A stretch of DNA of 64,000 nt from Streptomyces aquilus (GTDB lineage Bacteria > Actinomycetota > Actinomycetes > Streptomycetales > Streptomycetaceae), in the NCBI RefSeq assembly GCF_003955715.1, contig NZ_CP034463.1, positions 5,208,001 to 5,272,000 of the forward strand. Reading direction: 5' to 3'. The position numbers and the translations under genes were made by a program. Shown here in pieces: positions 44,880 through 53,088 of the stretch. Numbering within the stretch: the stretch's first letter is position 1; the number at the start of each line of letters is the position of its first letter. A model generated the notes under the pieces. The model did no database searches, was not told where the DNA came from, and saw only the letters and a list, made by a program, of their open reading frames with translations.

Positions 44880-45584
44880 ATGGGGCAGGGGCACGGCTGG
44901 GAGGGCGCGGTCCTCAGACTGCTGCGCGCGAAGGACTTCGTCCTGACGGTGACCGGCGCCGAGGACGTCACCCCGCACTACCGGCGGCTCCACTTGAGCG
45001 ACGGCGGCCTGCTCGCCGCGACCGGCGTGCACCCGACGATGTGGGTCCGCCTCTGGTTCTCCGACGCGGGCAAGCCGCACCAGCGGGCGTACACCCTCGT
45101 CGACCCGGACCCGGCGGCCGGCACCTTCAGCCTGGAGTTCGCGCTGCACGAGGGCGTGGCCAGCGACTGGGCGCGCGCGGCGAAGCCCGGCGACACGATC
45201 GAGGCCACGGTCCACGGCACGGCCTTCGAACACCCCGACCCGGCCCCGACCCATGTCGTCGCGATCGGCGACCCGGCCTCCCTGCCCGCGATCAACTCCC
45301 TCCTGGCCGCCCTGGACTCGTCCCCGGCGACGATCTGGTTCGAGGGCGCCCGCGACGGCCTCCCGTTCCGCACGGACGCGTCCCGCCACGACGTCCGGGC
45401 CTCCTCCGCGCTCGTCGACGAGGTGAAGAGGGACCTGCCCGACCTCCTCAAGGCCCACCCGGACGCGTACGTCTGGATCGCCTGCGACACCCGCACCACC
45501 CGCACCCTCTCCGCCTACGTCCGCAAGGAACTGGGCGTGCCGAAGGACCGGATGCACGCGCTCGGCTACTGGCGGGCGGCCTGA
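44880..45584 (+). CDS. Siderophore-interacting FAD-binding protein (ferric-siderophore reductase)
   Basis: A 234-residue SIP protein. ATG 44880 follows GAAGAGG; an upstream GTG at 44850 has no ribosome site. FAD site RAYTLVDPDPAAGTFSLEF (the RxYT motif), then VVAIGDPASLPAINSLL for NAD(P)H and the C-terminal end VPKDRMHALGYWRAA. It reduces Fe(III)-siderophores taken into the cell, releasing iron. Iron box in its promoter. Confidence 0.95.
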   Translation: MGQGHGWEGAVLRLLRAKDFVLTVTGAEDVTPHYRRLHLSDGGLLAATGVHPTMWVRLWFSDAGKPHQRAYTLVDPDPAAGTFSLEFALHEGVASDWARAAKPGDTIEATVHGTAFEHPDPAPTHVVAIGDPASLPAINSLLAALDSSPATIWFEGARDGLPFRTDASRHDVRASSALVDEVKRDLPDLLKAHPDAYVWIACDTRTTRTLSAYVRKELGVPKDRMHALGYWRAA

Positions 45585-45609
45585 CCCGGTACGCGGCATG
45601 ATCGGGGTC

Positions 45610-46203
45610 ATGGACGTCACCCTGCACCTCGCCCAGGACCCCGAGGCCGACGCACTCCTCGGACGTTCCCCGCTCGCCGCGCTCGTCGGGATGCTGCTGG
45701 ACCAGCAGGTCCCGATGGAGTGGGCGTTCAAGGGGCCGCGGACGATCGCGGACCGCCTCGGCGGCGACGACCTCGACGCCCACGAGATCGCCGCCCAGGA
45801 CCCGGAGGCCTTCGCGGCCCTGCTCTCCGAGAAGCCGGCGGTCCACCGCTACCCGGGCTCCATGGCCAAACGCGTCCAGCAGCTGTGCCAGTACCTCGTC
45901 GAGCACTACGACGGGAACGCCGAGCTGATCTGGAAGGGCGTGCCGGACGGCCGCGAACTCCTCCGCCGCCTGGAGGAACTCCCCGGCTTCGGCAAGCAGA
46001 AGGCCCAGATCTTCCTGGCGCTGCTGGGCAAGCAACTGGGCGTCACCCCGAAGGGCTGGCGGGAGGCCGCGGGCGCGTACGGCGAGGCCGGGTCCTTCCG
46101 GTCCGTCGCCGACATCAAGGGCCCCGAGTCCCTGACCAAAGTGCGGGCGCACAAGCAGGAGATGAAGGCCGCGGCCAAGGCGGCGAAGGCCGCCAAGCAG
46201 TAA
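45610..46203 (+). CDS. HhH-GPD-fold DNA repair-type protein (TIGR03252 group)
   Basis: A 197-residue protein; ATG 45610 begins the family N-terminus MDVTLHLAQDPEADALLGRSP, though 45598 is possible. It has the glycosylase core LVGMLLDQQVPMEWAFKGP and hairpin LPGFGKQKAQIF. The residue where EndoIII-type enzymes carry the catalytic Asp falls in GVTPKGW, which has no acid. The basic C-terminal tail (KAAAKAAKAAKQ) could bind DNA. Listed families call it an uncharacterised HhH-GPD protein. It may bind rather than cut damaged DNA. Confidence 0.82.
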   Translation: MDVTLHLAQDPEADALLGRSPLAALVGMLLDQQVPMEWAFKGPRTIADRLGGDDLDAHEIAAQDPEAFAALLSEKPAVHRYPGSMAKRVQQLCQYLVEHYDGNAELIWKGVPDGRELLRRLEELPGFGKQKAQIFLALLGKQLGVTPKGWREAAGAYGEAGSFRSVADIKGPESLTKVRAHKQEMKAAAKAAKAAKQ

Positions 46204-46258
46204 CCCGGTCGGCTCAGCCCGCCTCGCACGGCGGCCGCCCGCGGTCCCAGCATGGACC

Positions 46259-46915
46259 ATGACCGAGGCACCGAGCGGCTCCTCCTGGAGCCCGGAGTAC
46301 GACGACCGCAAGGTCCACGCCCAGCGGCGGACCGCCGAGCCGGAACCCCCCTTCGAGGGCCCCCTCCACGCCCTGTCCAAGGCGGCCTGGCAGGTGGTCC
46401 TGATCACCGGCCTCGCCTCCCTCGTCCTCGGCGTCCTCGTGCTGGTCTGGCCGGGCTCCACACTCCTCGCCACCGGCATCCTCTTCGGCGTCTACCTCGT
46501 CGTCAGCGGCGTCTTCCAACTGGTCTCCGCCTTCGGCACGCACAGAACGACCGGCCTGCGCGTCCTCGCCTTCATCAGCGGCGCCCTGTCGATCCTGCTG
46601 GGCCTGTTCTGCTTCCGCGGCCCCATGCAGTCGATCCTGCTGCTCGCCCTGTGGATCGGCATCGGCTGGCTGATCCGCGGCATCACCCAGACCCTGGCCG
46701 CCGCCTCCGACCCGTCGATGCCCGCCCGCGGCTGGCAGGTCTTCCTCGGGATCATCACGTTCGTCGCCGGCATCGTCCTCATCGACTCCCCCTTCGAGTC
46801 GGTCGCCGTCCTCACCGTGGTCGGCGGGATCTGGCTGGTCGTCGTGGGCGTCGTCGAGATCGTCACGGCGGTACGGATGCGGGGGCGGGCACGCCGGGTG
46901 CCGCGCGAGGTGTGA
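46259..46915 (+). CDS. HdeD-family membrane protein
   Basis: A 218-residue protein with six predicted helices after a 45-residue charged N-terminus. The paired-helix repeats (LVLGVLVLVWPGSTLLATGILFG, GIVLIDSPFESVAVLTVVGGIWL) fit the DUF308/HdeD family, linked to acid resistance in E. coli. In Streptomyces no role is known. Single gene. Confidence 0.88.
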   Translation: MTEAPSGSSWSPEYDDRKVHAQRRTAEPEPPFEGPLHALSKAAWQVVLITGLASLVLGVLVLVWPGSTLLATGILFGVYLVVSGVFQLVSAFGTHRTTGLRVLAFISGALSILLGLFCFRGPMQSILLLALWIGIGWLIRGITQTLAAASDPSMPARGWQVFLGIITFVAGIVLIDSPFESVAVLTVVGGIWLVVVGVVEIVTAVRMRGRARRVPREV

Positions 46916-46988
46916 GCGGGTAACCCGTGCGGGCGGATCTGACGGACGACGCGATGGACCCCGTACTCCCCGGGGCAGACCAGCAATC

Positions 46989-47285
46989 ATGAGCAGCACC
47001 CGAACCTGGCTCCGCGCCTTCGTCCTGCTGCTCGCGCTGCTCGTGCCGGTCGCACCCGCCGGGGCGCCCGCCGCCGCCGTGCCGGTCGCGGCCGGTGAGG
47101 TCGCCGAGTACGACGTGCTCGACACCGTCCTGCGACCGGCCGACCGGCAACCCGTCGCCCCGCCGCGTCCCGCGCCCCGCGTCGAGCCGGCCTCCCCCGT
47201 CGCCTCGGAGGGCACACCGCTCCCTGCGCCGCCGCACCCCTCGTCTCGCCTGCTCGCCCTCCGCACGGTGGTCCTGCGCTGCTGA
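46989..47285 (+). CDS. Small secreted Pro-rich protein
   Basis: A 98-residue protein with a Sec signal peptide (MSSTRTWLRAFVLLLALLVPVAPAGA, cleavage near PAAA). The remainder is Pro/Arg/Val rich and disordered-looking, ending in VVLRC. No domain is recognised. It is followed 54 bp later by a 43-residue open frame with its own ribosome site. Confidence 0.6.
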   Translation: MSSTRTWLRAFVLLLALLVPVAPAGAPAAAVPVAAGEVAEYDVLDTVLRPADRQPVAPPRPAPRVEPASPVASEGTPLPAPPHPSSRLLALRTVVLRC

Positions 47286-47339
47286 CCGGCCCTCGCGACC
47301 GAGGCCGTTTCAGCAGCGAACGCAAGGAGCACGACCACC

Positions 47340-47471
47340 ATGCCCGTCGACCCGTACGCCGTCCTGCGCGCCCTCCTGCGCGCGGAAGCCGCCCGCAGCG
47401 CGCCCAAGCCGCAGGTCCCGCAGGTCCCGCAGGCACAGAAGCCGCCGGTGAAGGAAGGGAAGCGCGGCTGA
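47340..47471 (+). CDS. 43-residue small protein
   Basis: ATG 47340 follows AAGGAG at 10 nt. The product begins with a short amphipathic helix (DPYAVLRALLRAEAARS), then PKPQVPQVPQAQKPPVKEG, and is basic at the end. It is too short for usual gene callers but has good codon bias and a ribosome site. Function unknown. Confidence 0.5.
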   Translation: MPVDPYAVLRALLRAEAARSAPKPQVPQVPQAQKPPVKEGKRG

Positions 47472-47507
47472 GCCAGTGGCGGAGGCGGGGCCTCCGGGTG
47501 ACCGGGG

Positions 47508-49109
47508 TTACCGCCTCCGCTTGGCCGTGCCGAAGATCGAGCGGGTGATCTCACGGCCGATCTGGGTGCCGAGGGAACGCGCGAGGGACTTGAACATGCC
47601 GCTGCCGACGACCTGTTCGACGACGGAGGGCTCCTCCTTCGGGGCGGCCTTCTTGGCGGCGGTCTTCTGGGGCGGGGCCGTCTTCATCTCGTCCGGGCCC
47701 TTCGCCCCGCGGGACGCGGTCAGCCTCTCGTACGCCGATTCTCTGTCCACAGCCTGTGCGTAACGTCCGTGCAGCGGCGAGGCCCCGACGGCCTCGTCGA
47801 GGGCGGTGGGCTCGATCGGGCCCATCAGGGACTCGGGGGCGCGCAGCCGGGTCGCGGCGACGGGGGTGGGGGCGCCCTTCTCACTGAGGACCGTCACCAC
47901 GGCCTCACCCGTGCCGAGCCCGGTGAGCAGCTCCTCCAGGTCGTACGCCGAGTCGGGGAACGTCTTCACCGTCGCCTTCAACGCCTTCTGGTCGTCCGGA
48001 GTGAAGGCCCGCAGCGCGTGCTGCACGCGATTGCCCAACTGGGCGAGGACATCGGACGGTACGTCCTTCGGGGTCTGCGTCACGAAGAAGACGCCGACCC
48101 CCTTCGAGCGAATCAGCCGGACGGTCTGCGTGATGGAGTCAAGGAACGCCTTCGAGGCGTCGTGGAAGAGCAGATGCGCCTCGTCGAAGAAGAAGACGAG
48201 CTTCGGCTTGTCCGCGTCCCCGACCTCCGGCAGATCGTGGAAGAGGTCGGCGAGGAGCCACATCAGGAACGTCGAGAACAACGCCGGTTTGTCCTGCACG
48301 GCGGGCAGTTCGAGGACGGAGACGATGCCGCGCCCGTCGGACGCCGTGCGCATCAGGTCCGCGGTGTCGAACTCCGGCTCACCGAAGAAGTCGGCCATGC
48401 CCTGCGCCTCGAAGGCGGTGAGCGAGCGCAGGATCACGCCGGCCGTGGCGGTGGAGAGGCCTCCGATGTTCCTCAGCTCGGGCTTGCCCTCGTCGGAGGT
48501 CAGGAAGGTCACGACGGCCCTGAGGTCCTTGAGATCGACGAGTTCGAGCCCCTTCTGGTCGGCGTAGTGGAAGATCAGGCCGAGGGACTGCTCCTGGGTC
48601 TGGTTGAGCTGGAGGACCTTGGAGAGCAGCAGCGGGCCGAAGTCGGTGATCGTGGCCCGTACGGGGATGCCGTGGCCGATGCCGCCGAGGGCGTAGAACT
48701 CGGCCGGGAAGCCGGTCGCCGCCCACTGCTGATGGACGTCCCGCGCACGTTCCTGGACTTTCTCGTTCGGCCGGCCCGGCGCCGAGATCCCGGACACGTC
48801 CCCCTTGATGTCCGCGAGGAACACCGGCACGCCCTGCGCGGAGAGCTGCTCGGCGATCAGCTGGAGCGTCTTGGTCTTGCCGGTGCCGGTGGCGCCCGCG
48901 ACGAGTCCGTGCCGGTTCAGCATCGGCAGCGGAATCCTGACCTGCGCGTCCGGCAGACACGCCCCGTCCCACAGCAGCGCGCCGAGATCGAGGGCCGGCC
49001 CGGCGAAGGCGTACCCGGAGGCGATCTCCAGGGCCTCCTTCGGGAGCGCGGGGGCACTGCCCGGCGCCTCGGGAGCGGTGGCCGGCGGCATGGTCTCGCT
49101 GTCACTCAT
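47508..49109 (-). CDS. HerA-like/DUF853 P-loop ATPase
   Basis: A 533-residue ATPase starting at ATG 49109 behind AGGTG (ATG 49175 is an alternative). Walker A is GATGTGKTKT near residue 75, Walker B is KLVFFFDEAHLLFHDA, followed by FVTQTPKDVPSDV. The protein matches DUF853 HerA/VirB4-like ATPases, which bacteria carry as stand-alone genes. It has no membrane helix. The last 60 residues are Lys/Ala rich and end in GTAKRRR. A role in DNA or protein translocation is possible; not established. Confidence 0.88.
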   Translation of the reverse strand: MSDSETMPPATAPEAPGSAPALPKEALEIASGYAFAGPALDLGALLWDGACLPDAQVRIPLPMLNRHGLVAGATGTGKTKTLQLIAEQLSAQGVPVFLADIKGDVSGISAPGRPNEKVQERARDVHQQWAATGFPAEFYALGGIGHGIPVRATITDFGPLLLSKVLQLNQTQEQSLGLIFHYADQKGLELVDLKDLRAVVTFLTSDEGKPELRNIGGLSTATAGVILRSLTAFEAQGMADFFGEPEFDTADLMRTASDGRGIVSVLELPAVQDKPALFSTFLMWLLADLFHDLPEVGDADKPKLVFFFDEAHLLFHDASKAFLDSITQTVRLIRSKGVGVFFVTQTPKDVPSDVLAQLGNRVQHALRAFTPDDQKALKATVKTFPDSAYDLEELLTGLGTGEAVVTVLSEKGAPTPVAATRLRAPESLMGPIEPTALDEAVGASPLHGRYAQAVDRESAYERLTASRGAKGPDEMKTAPPQKTAAKKAAPKEEPSVVEQVVGSGMFKSLARSLGTQIGREITRSIFGTAKRRR

Positions 49110-49213
49110 CTCAGGCACCTGTTCCGGTTTGCCCCCGTTTACGGCATCTTTTCCAGCATCACACTCCGTCGCCATGGCTGCGCCCGGAAGGTCTTGACCG
49201 GTAGGCTTTCCGT

Positions 49214-49510
49214 GTGATCTTCAAGCGCATCGGAAACGGCCGGCCGTACCCCGACCACGGCCGGGAAAGCACCCGGCAGTGGGCGGACGTCGCGCCGCGC
49301 CCGGTCCGCCTCGATCAGTTGGTGACGACCAAGGGGCAGCTCGACCTGGAAACCCTGCTCGCCGAGGACTCCACGTTCTACGGCGACCTCTTCGCGCACG
49401 TCGTGAAGTGGCAGGGCGACCTGTACCTCGAGGACGGGCTGCACCGCGCGGTGCGGGCGGCGCTCCAGCAGCGCCAGGTGCTGCACGCGCGTGTGCTGGA
49501 ACTGGATTGA
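49214..49510 (+). CDS. Conserved actinobacterial 98-residue protein, ParB-like core
   Basis: A 98-residue soluble protein starting at GTG 49214. The stretch VRLDQLVTTKGQLDLETLLAE and YLEDGLHRAVRAALQQRQVLHARVLELD resembles the short ParB/sulfiredoxin-like core, where a D-G-x-H-R turn binds nucleotide. I recall database entries naming it a VapB-type antitoxin, but no toxin gene is adjacent and the match looks weak. Divergent from the HerA-like gene by 104 bp. Confidence 0.75.
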   Translation: MIFKRIGNGRPYPDHGRESTRQWADVAPRPVRLDQLVTTKGQLDLETLLAEDSTFYGDLFAHVVKWQGDLYLEDGLHRAVRAALQQRQVLHARVLELD

Positions 49511-49609
49511 GTGACCACCCGGTGAAGGGTTGGCCCTTTCGGGTTCTCCTGCCCGGTATCCAATGATCATTTAGTAGGAATCGCCGCCGCGGCGCACTAC
49601 GCTGCGCCC

Positions 49610-50251
49610 ATGAGCATGCTGACTCCCCCAGGCATGGGCGGCAAGTACCGGATCACGGGGGACAAATACCCACGCATGCGCCGCCCCCGGCGGCGCGGCA
49701 GGCTCGTGGTCGCGCTGGTGGCGTCCGTCGCCGCGCTCGGTCTGGTCGGCTGGGGCACGTTGCAGCTCATCGGCATCTTCACCGGCAACGACGAGAAGGC
49801 GTCGGCGGCGGGTCCCAAGGCGGACTGCGCGACGAAGGCGTCCCCTTCGGCCTCGGCGTCCGCCTCCGCGTATCCGAAGCCGTCGCAGATCATCGTCAAC
49901 GTCTTCAACGCCACGCCCCGCGCCGGGCTCGCCAAGGAGACGGCCGACGTGCTCAAGAAGCGCGGCTTCAAGATCGGCGACGTGGGCAACGCGACCAAGG
50001 AGTTCGACAAGAAGGTCAAGGGCGCGGGGCTGTTGCTGGGGCGTACGTCGGCCATGAGCACGTCGCTGGAGGTGCTGGGCACGCAGGTGGCGGGGGCCGA
50101 GGCGCGGGCGGACGGGCGCAAGGGTGCCGACGTGGACCTGATCATCGGCACGGGGTTCAAGTCGCTGGCGAAGAAGGCGGACGCGGACAAGGCGCTGGCC
50201 GCGCTGGGGAAGCCGCAGCCTGCGCCGACGTCGTCGAAGAAGAGCTGTTGA
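49610..50251 (+). CDS. LytR C-terminal-domain membrane protein
   Basis: A 213-residue protein with a short basic cytoplasmic start (MRRPRRRGR), one membrane helix (residues 31-57), a Ser/Ala linker and an external LytR_C domain (IIVNVFNATPRAGLAKETADVLKKRGFKIGDVGN, ending GADVDLIIGTGFKSL). It lacks the LCP catalytic domain of LytR-CpsA-Psr proteins. LytR_C is thought to bind cell-wall partners. Single gene upstream of a convergent upp. Confidence 0.88.
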   Translation: MSMLTPPGMGGKYRITGDKYPRMRRPRRRGRLVVALVASVAALGLVGWGTLQLIGIFTGNDEKASAAGPKADCATKASPSASASASAYPKPSQIIVNVFNATPRAGLAKETADVLKKRGFKIGDVGNATKEFDKKVKGAGLLLGRTSAMSTSLEVLGTQVAGAEARADGRKGADVDLIIGTGFKSLAKKADADKALAALGKPQPAPTSSKKSC

Positions 50252-50275
50252 GGTTCGCGCCTTCTCGCCGTAGGG

Positions 50276-50367
50276 GTGCGGTTGTTGTGCGGCTGCGGGC
50301 CTGTTGTGGCTTGTCGCGCCCCGCGGCGGAGCCGCATGTTGATACGGCCCCGCGCCCCTTGAGGGCG
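50276..50367. repeat. Common Streptomyces intergenic repeat-like element
   Basis: The stretch with GTTGTGCGGCTGCGGGC, CGCGGCGGAGCCGCATGTTG and GGCCCCGCGCCCCTTGAGGG resembles a family of GC-rich intergenic elements that I recall in many copies in Streptomyces chromosomes. It can form hairpins (GCGGCGGAGCCGC). It fills the gap between the convergent LytR_C gene and upp and may act as a terminator. Confidence 0.55.
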
Positions 50368-50369
50368 TT

Positions 50370-51005
50370 TTACTCAGCGGCGCCGTAGAGGCGGTCGCCC
50401 GCGTCTCCCAGGCCCGGCACGATGTACCCGTGCTCGTTCAGGTGGTCGTCGACCGCTGCCGTCACCACCGTCACCGGCGTCCCCGCCAGCTCGCGCTCCA
50501 TGAGCTCCACGCCCTCGGGGGCCGCCAGCAGCACCACGGCCGTCACATCGTCCGCGCCGCGCTTGATGAGCTCACGGATCGCCGCGACCAGCGTGCCGCC
50601 CGTCGCCAGCATCGGGTCGAGGACGTACACCTGACGCCCGGAGAGGTCCTCCGGCATGCGCGTGGCGTACGTGGACGCCTCCAGCGTCTCCTCGTTGCGG
50701 ATCATGCCGAGGAAGCCCACCTCGGCGGTCGGCAGCAGGCGGACCATGCCGTCGAGCATGCCGAGGCCGGCGCGGAGGATCGGCACGACCAGGGGGCGCG
50801 GGTAGGACAGCTTCACGCCGGTGGTCCGGGCGACCGGCGTGTTGATGTCGACCTGCTCGGTGCGCACGTCGCGCGTGGCCTCGTAGGCGAGGAGGGTGAC
50901 CAGCTCGTCGGCGAGACGGCGGAAGGTCGCGGAGTCGGTGCGCTGGTCGCGCAGCGTGGTGAGCTTGTGGGCGACCAGGGGGTGGTCGACGACGTGGAGA
51001 CGCAT
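50370..51005 (-). CDS. upp: Uracil phosphoribosyltransferase Upp
   Basis: A 211-residue enzyme that salvages uracil to UMP with PRPP. ATG 51005 starts [23 protein letters not shown], the family N-terminus. PRPP loop [16 protein letters not shown] and the C-terminal uracil-binding segment [16 protein letters not shown] are present. The frame is open further upstream but without homology. Confidence 0.97.
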   Translation of the reverse strand: MRLHVVDHPLVAHKLTTLRDQRTDSATFRRLADELVTLLAYEATRDVRTEQVDINTPVARTTGVKLSYPRPLVVPILRAGLGMLDGMVRLLPTAEVGFLGMIRNEETLEASTYATRMPEDLSGRQVYVLDPMLATGGTLVAAIRELIKRGADDVTAVVLLAAPEGVELMERELAGTPVTVVTAAVDDHLNEHGYIVPGLGDAGDRLYGAAE

Positions 51006-51145
51006 GTCCACAACAGTAACCGGGCCCGCTGGGCCCGTCGTCCCGGCGATCCCCAAACCCCTGGGGAACACCAGTCACCCGCCCGCTGGCATCAAACCCC
51101 CCGTCGGAGGGAAAGTGGGAGGGACGTGACCGGGGTGGTGTGCCT

Positions 51146-51340
51146 ATGCCAGTGCCTGTGCCCGAGCAGGAGCCGGGGCCGGAACCACAACAGGAGACCG
51201 ACGCCGAGCGCCGTCGGCGGCGCGCCCAGTTCCTGCGCGATCTCGCCGAGGCCCGGGAGCTGCGGGACCGTGTCCAGCCCCGGCGCGCCAAGGTCGCGCG
51301 GCTGCGCCACGCCATGCGCATGCGCACCTTCCGCTGGTAG
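51146..51340 (+). CDS. Small basic coiled-coil-like protein
   Basis: A 64-residue protein; a start at ATG 51146 or GTG 51140 is possible, with GGGGTG before it. After a Pro/Glu/Val N-terminus it is a single highly charged helix (ERRRRRAQFLRDLAEARELRDRVQPRRAKVARLRHAMRMRTFRW). I recall similar short proteins ending MRTFRW in other Streptomyces. Function unknown; nucleic-acid binding would fit the charge. Confidence 0.65.
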   Translation: MPVPVPEQEPGPEPQQETDAERRRRRAQFLRDLAEARELRDRVQPRRAKVARLRHAMRMRTFRW

Positions 51341-51572
51341 GCCTTGAGGCGTTCTTGGACCGCCTGATGCGTGTGCCACGGCGGGAGCCGCGTACGATCC
51401 CGCTGGTGGACGATCAAAACGGGCGGACACAGGGAGCCGAAGACGTCCCCTGATCGCTTCGTTTCTGCCACGATTCCGAGTGGGTGGGGCTCGGAGCCAA
51501 AGCCTCCCCGCCCGCAGACCTCCGCCGGGGGGACCCCCAACCGGCACGCCTATGACCAGTGGGAGAGTCACG

Positions 51573-52103
51573 GTGTACTTCGCCGCACTGCTCGCGCGCA
51601 CCGAAGACGGGTGGGAAGCGAGCGACACAGAGCTCGACGATGTGGAGACCCTGTCGGATCTGGCCGAACTGGCCCGTGAAGCCTCGCCCGAGGACGACAC
51701 GGTGCTGGTGCTCATCGAGCAGGAGGACGCCTGGTTCGGCGTCGTCCGGATCGACGGCGAGGACGACCCCCGTATCTACGTCTCGGACGCCGCCGCCGCT
51801 GCCCGCAGCAGTTACGGCGAGATCCTGCTCACCGACGAACTGCTCGGAAGGGAGCCCGGCGAGGACGACGCCGACCTGGAATCCCTCGACCTCGACGGCA
51901 CCGAGGACGGCGAGGACGAGGACGACGACGACAGCGAGGGCGGCGGCTCCGCCGAGGCCGTGCCGCACGGCCCGGTCGGCGACCCCGAGATCCTCGACGA
52001 CCTGGGTGTCAGCCAGAAGGAACTGAAGGCCCTGTCGGAGGACGCGCTCACCGAGATCGCCGAGGCCCTGGGCGCCTCGGAGGTCCTGGAGACCGTCCGC
52101 TGA
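51573..52103 (+). CDS. tRNA adenosine deaminase-associated protein
   Basis: A 176-residue acidic protein. GTG 51573 follows GGGAG at 7 nt and begins YFAALLARTEDGWEASDTELDDVETLSDLAELARE, the family N-terminus. A very acidic region lies in the middle (TEDGEDEDDDDSEGGG), and a helical end follows (ILDDLGVSQKELKALSEDALTEIAEALGA). It always precedes tadA in actinobacteria, here 14 bp away, and presumably acts with it; no activity is known. Confidence 0.88.
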   Translation: MYFAALLARTEDGWEASDTELDDVETLSDLAELAREASPEDDTVLVLIEQEDAWFGVVRIDGEDDPRIYVSDAAAAARSSYGEILLTDELLGREPGEDDADLESLDLDGTEDGEDEDDDDSEGGGSAEAVPHGPVGDPEILDDLGVSQKELKALSEDALTEIAEALGASEVLETVR

Positions 52104-52117
52104 CCGGGGGCGTCCCC

Positions 52118-52585
52118 GTGGGGTCCCCGGACCCGGTACGCGACCGCTGGCGGGCCGCGATGCGGCTCGCCCTGGACGAGGCCGGGAAGGCCGGTGCGGA
52201 CGTGCCCGTGGGGGCCGTCGTACTGGCCCCGGACGGCACCACCGTCCTCGGCGCCGGCCACAACGAACGCGAGGCGGTCGGTGATCCGACCGCCCACGCG
52301 GAGGTCCTGGCGATCCGCCGGGCGGCGGCCGAGCTCGGCGAGTGGCGGCTGACCGGCTGCACGCTGGTCGTCACCCTCGAACCCTGCACGATGTGCGCGG
52401 GCGCCCTCGTGCAGTCCCGGGTGGACCGGGTCGTCTACGGCGCCCGCGACGAGAAGGCCGGCGCGGCCGGCTCCCTCTGGGACGTCGTCCGCGACCGCCG
52501 CCTCAACCACCGCCCCGAGGTGATCGAGGGCGTCCTCACCGAGGAGTGCGCGGCGCTGCTCACCGAGTTCTTCCGCGCCCGCTGA
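52118..52585 (+). CDS. tadA: tRNA-specific adenosine deaminase TadA
   Basis: A 155-residue zinc deaminase converting A34 to inosine in tRNA-Arg(ACG). Zinc ligands are His60 in HAE with Glu62 as the proton shuttle, and Cys90 and Cys93 in EPCTMC. GTG 52118 is used. It follows the deaminase-associated gene and precedes tRNA-Ser(CGA). Confidence 0.95.
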   Translation: MGSPDPVRDRWRAAMRLALDEAGKAGADVPVGAVVLAPDGTTVLGAGHNEREAVGDPTAHAEVLAIRRAAAELGEWRLTGCTLVVTLEPCTMCAGALVQSRVDRVVYGARDEKAGAAGSLWDVVRDRRLNHRPEVIEGVLTEECAALLTEFFRAR

Positions 52586-52640
52586 GGGGCCCCGGATACC
52601 GATTTCAGAGCATGCCCCACCTTGCTGTAAGGTCTCCCTC

Positions 52641-52725
52641 GGTAGCGTGTCCGAGCGGCCGAAGGAGCTCGCCTCGAAAGCGAGTGTGGCGCAAGTCACC
52701 GAGGGTTCAAATCCCTCCGCTACCG
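52641..52725 (+). tRNA. tRNA-Ser (CGA)
   Basis: An 85-nt class II tRNA with acceptor GGTAGCG/CGCTACC, anticodon CGA in CTCGAAA, a long variable arm (TGTGGCGCAAGTCACC) and T-arm GGGTTCAAATCCC. Confidence 0.95.
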
Positions 52726-52730
52726 CTTGA

Positions 52731-52760
52731 GAAGGGCCCCGTCGAAAGACGGGGCCCTTC
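52731..52760 (+). terminator. Terminator of tRNA-Ser (CGA)
   Basis: A perfect 13-bp stem (52731-52743 with 52748-52760) with a GAAA tetraloop. Confidence 0.9.
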
Positions 52761-52892
52761 GTGCGTGCCGAGGCGTGAGAGAGGCGAGAAGGCCTGAGCC
52801 TGCGGGCCGTTGGTCCTTAAATACGACGTGAAGTTACACTCGCCGCTGGCACACCAGTCCCAAAGAGCACCTCAGTCACGGGGGAGGCCGCG

Positions 52893-53069
52893 ATGGCGGT
52901 GAATTCGAAGAAGGCCGCCGTCTATCTGCTCGTGGTCTTCGTGCTGTACGTGATCATCACGGACCCGGCCAAGGCCGCCGACTACGTCCAGATAGGGTTC
53001 GAGGGCATATCGGACGCCGCCAAGGCGATCGGCGACTTCTTCACCTGGCTCGCCGACGGGGCGCAGTAA
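52893..53069 (+). CDS. 58-residue single-helix membrane protein
   Basis: ATG 52893 follows GGGGGAGG. The product has a membrane helix (KKAAVYLLVVFVLYVIIT, residues 6-23), then an amphipathic segment (ADYVQIGFEGISDAAKAIGDFFTWLADGAQ). It was found by reading the gap; it is missed by length cut-offs. Conserved small membrane proteins of this shape occur in Streptomyces. Next gene starts 20 bp later, so they may share an operon. Confidence 0.8.
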   Translation: MAVNSKKAAVYLLVVFVLYVIITDPAKAADYVQIGFEGISDAAKAIGDFFTWLADGAQ

Positions 53070-53088
53070 GCAGTCACCAGGAGTGCTC

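Noticed and set aside
49214..49510. VapB antitoxin
   Set aside because: No toxin gene beside it and no ribbon-helix-helix or AbrB-like sequence is visible.
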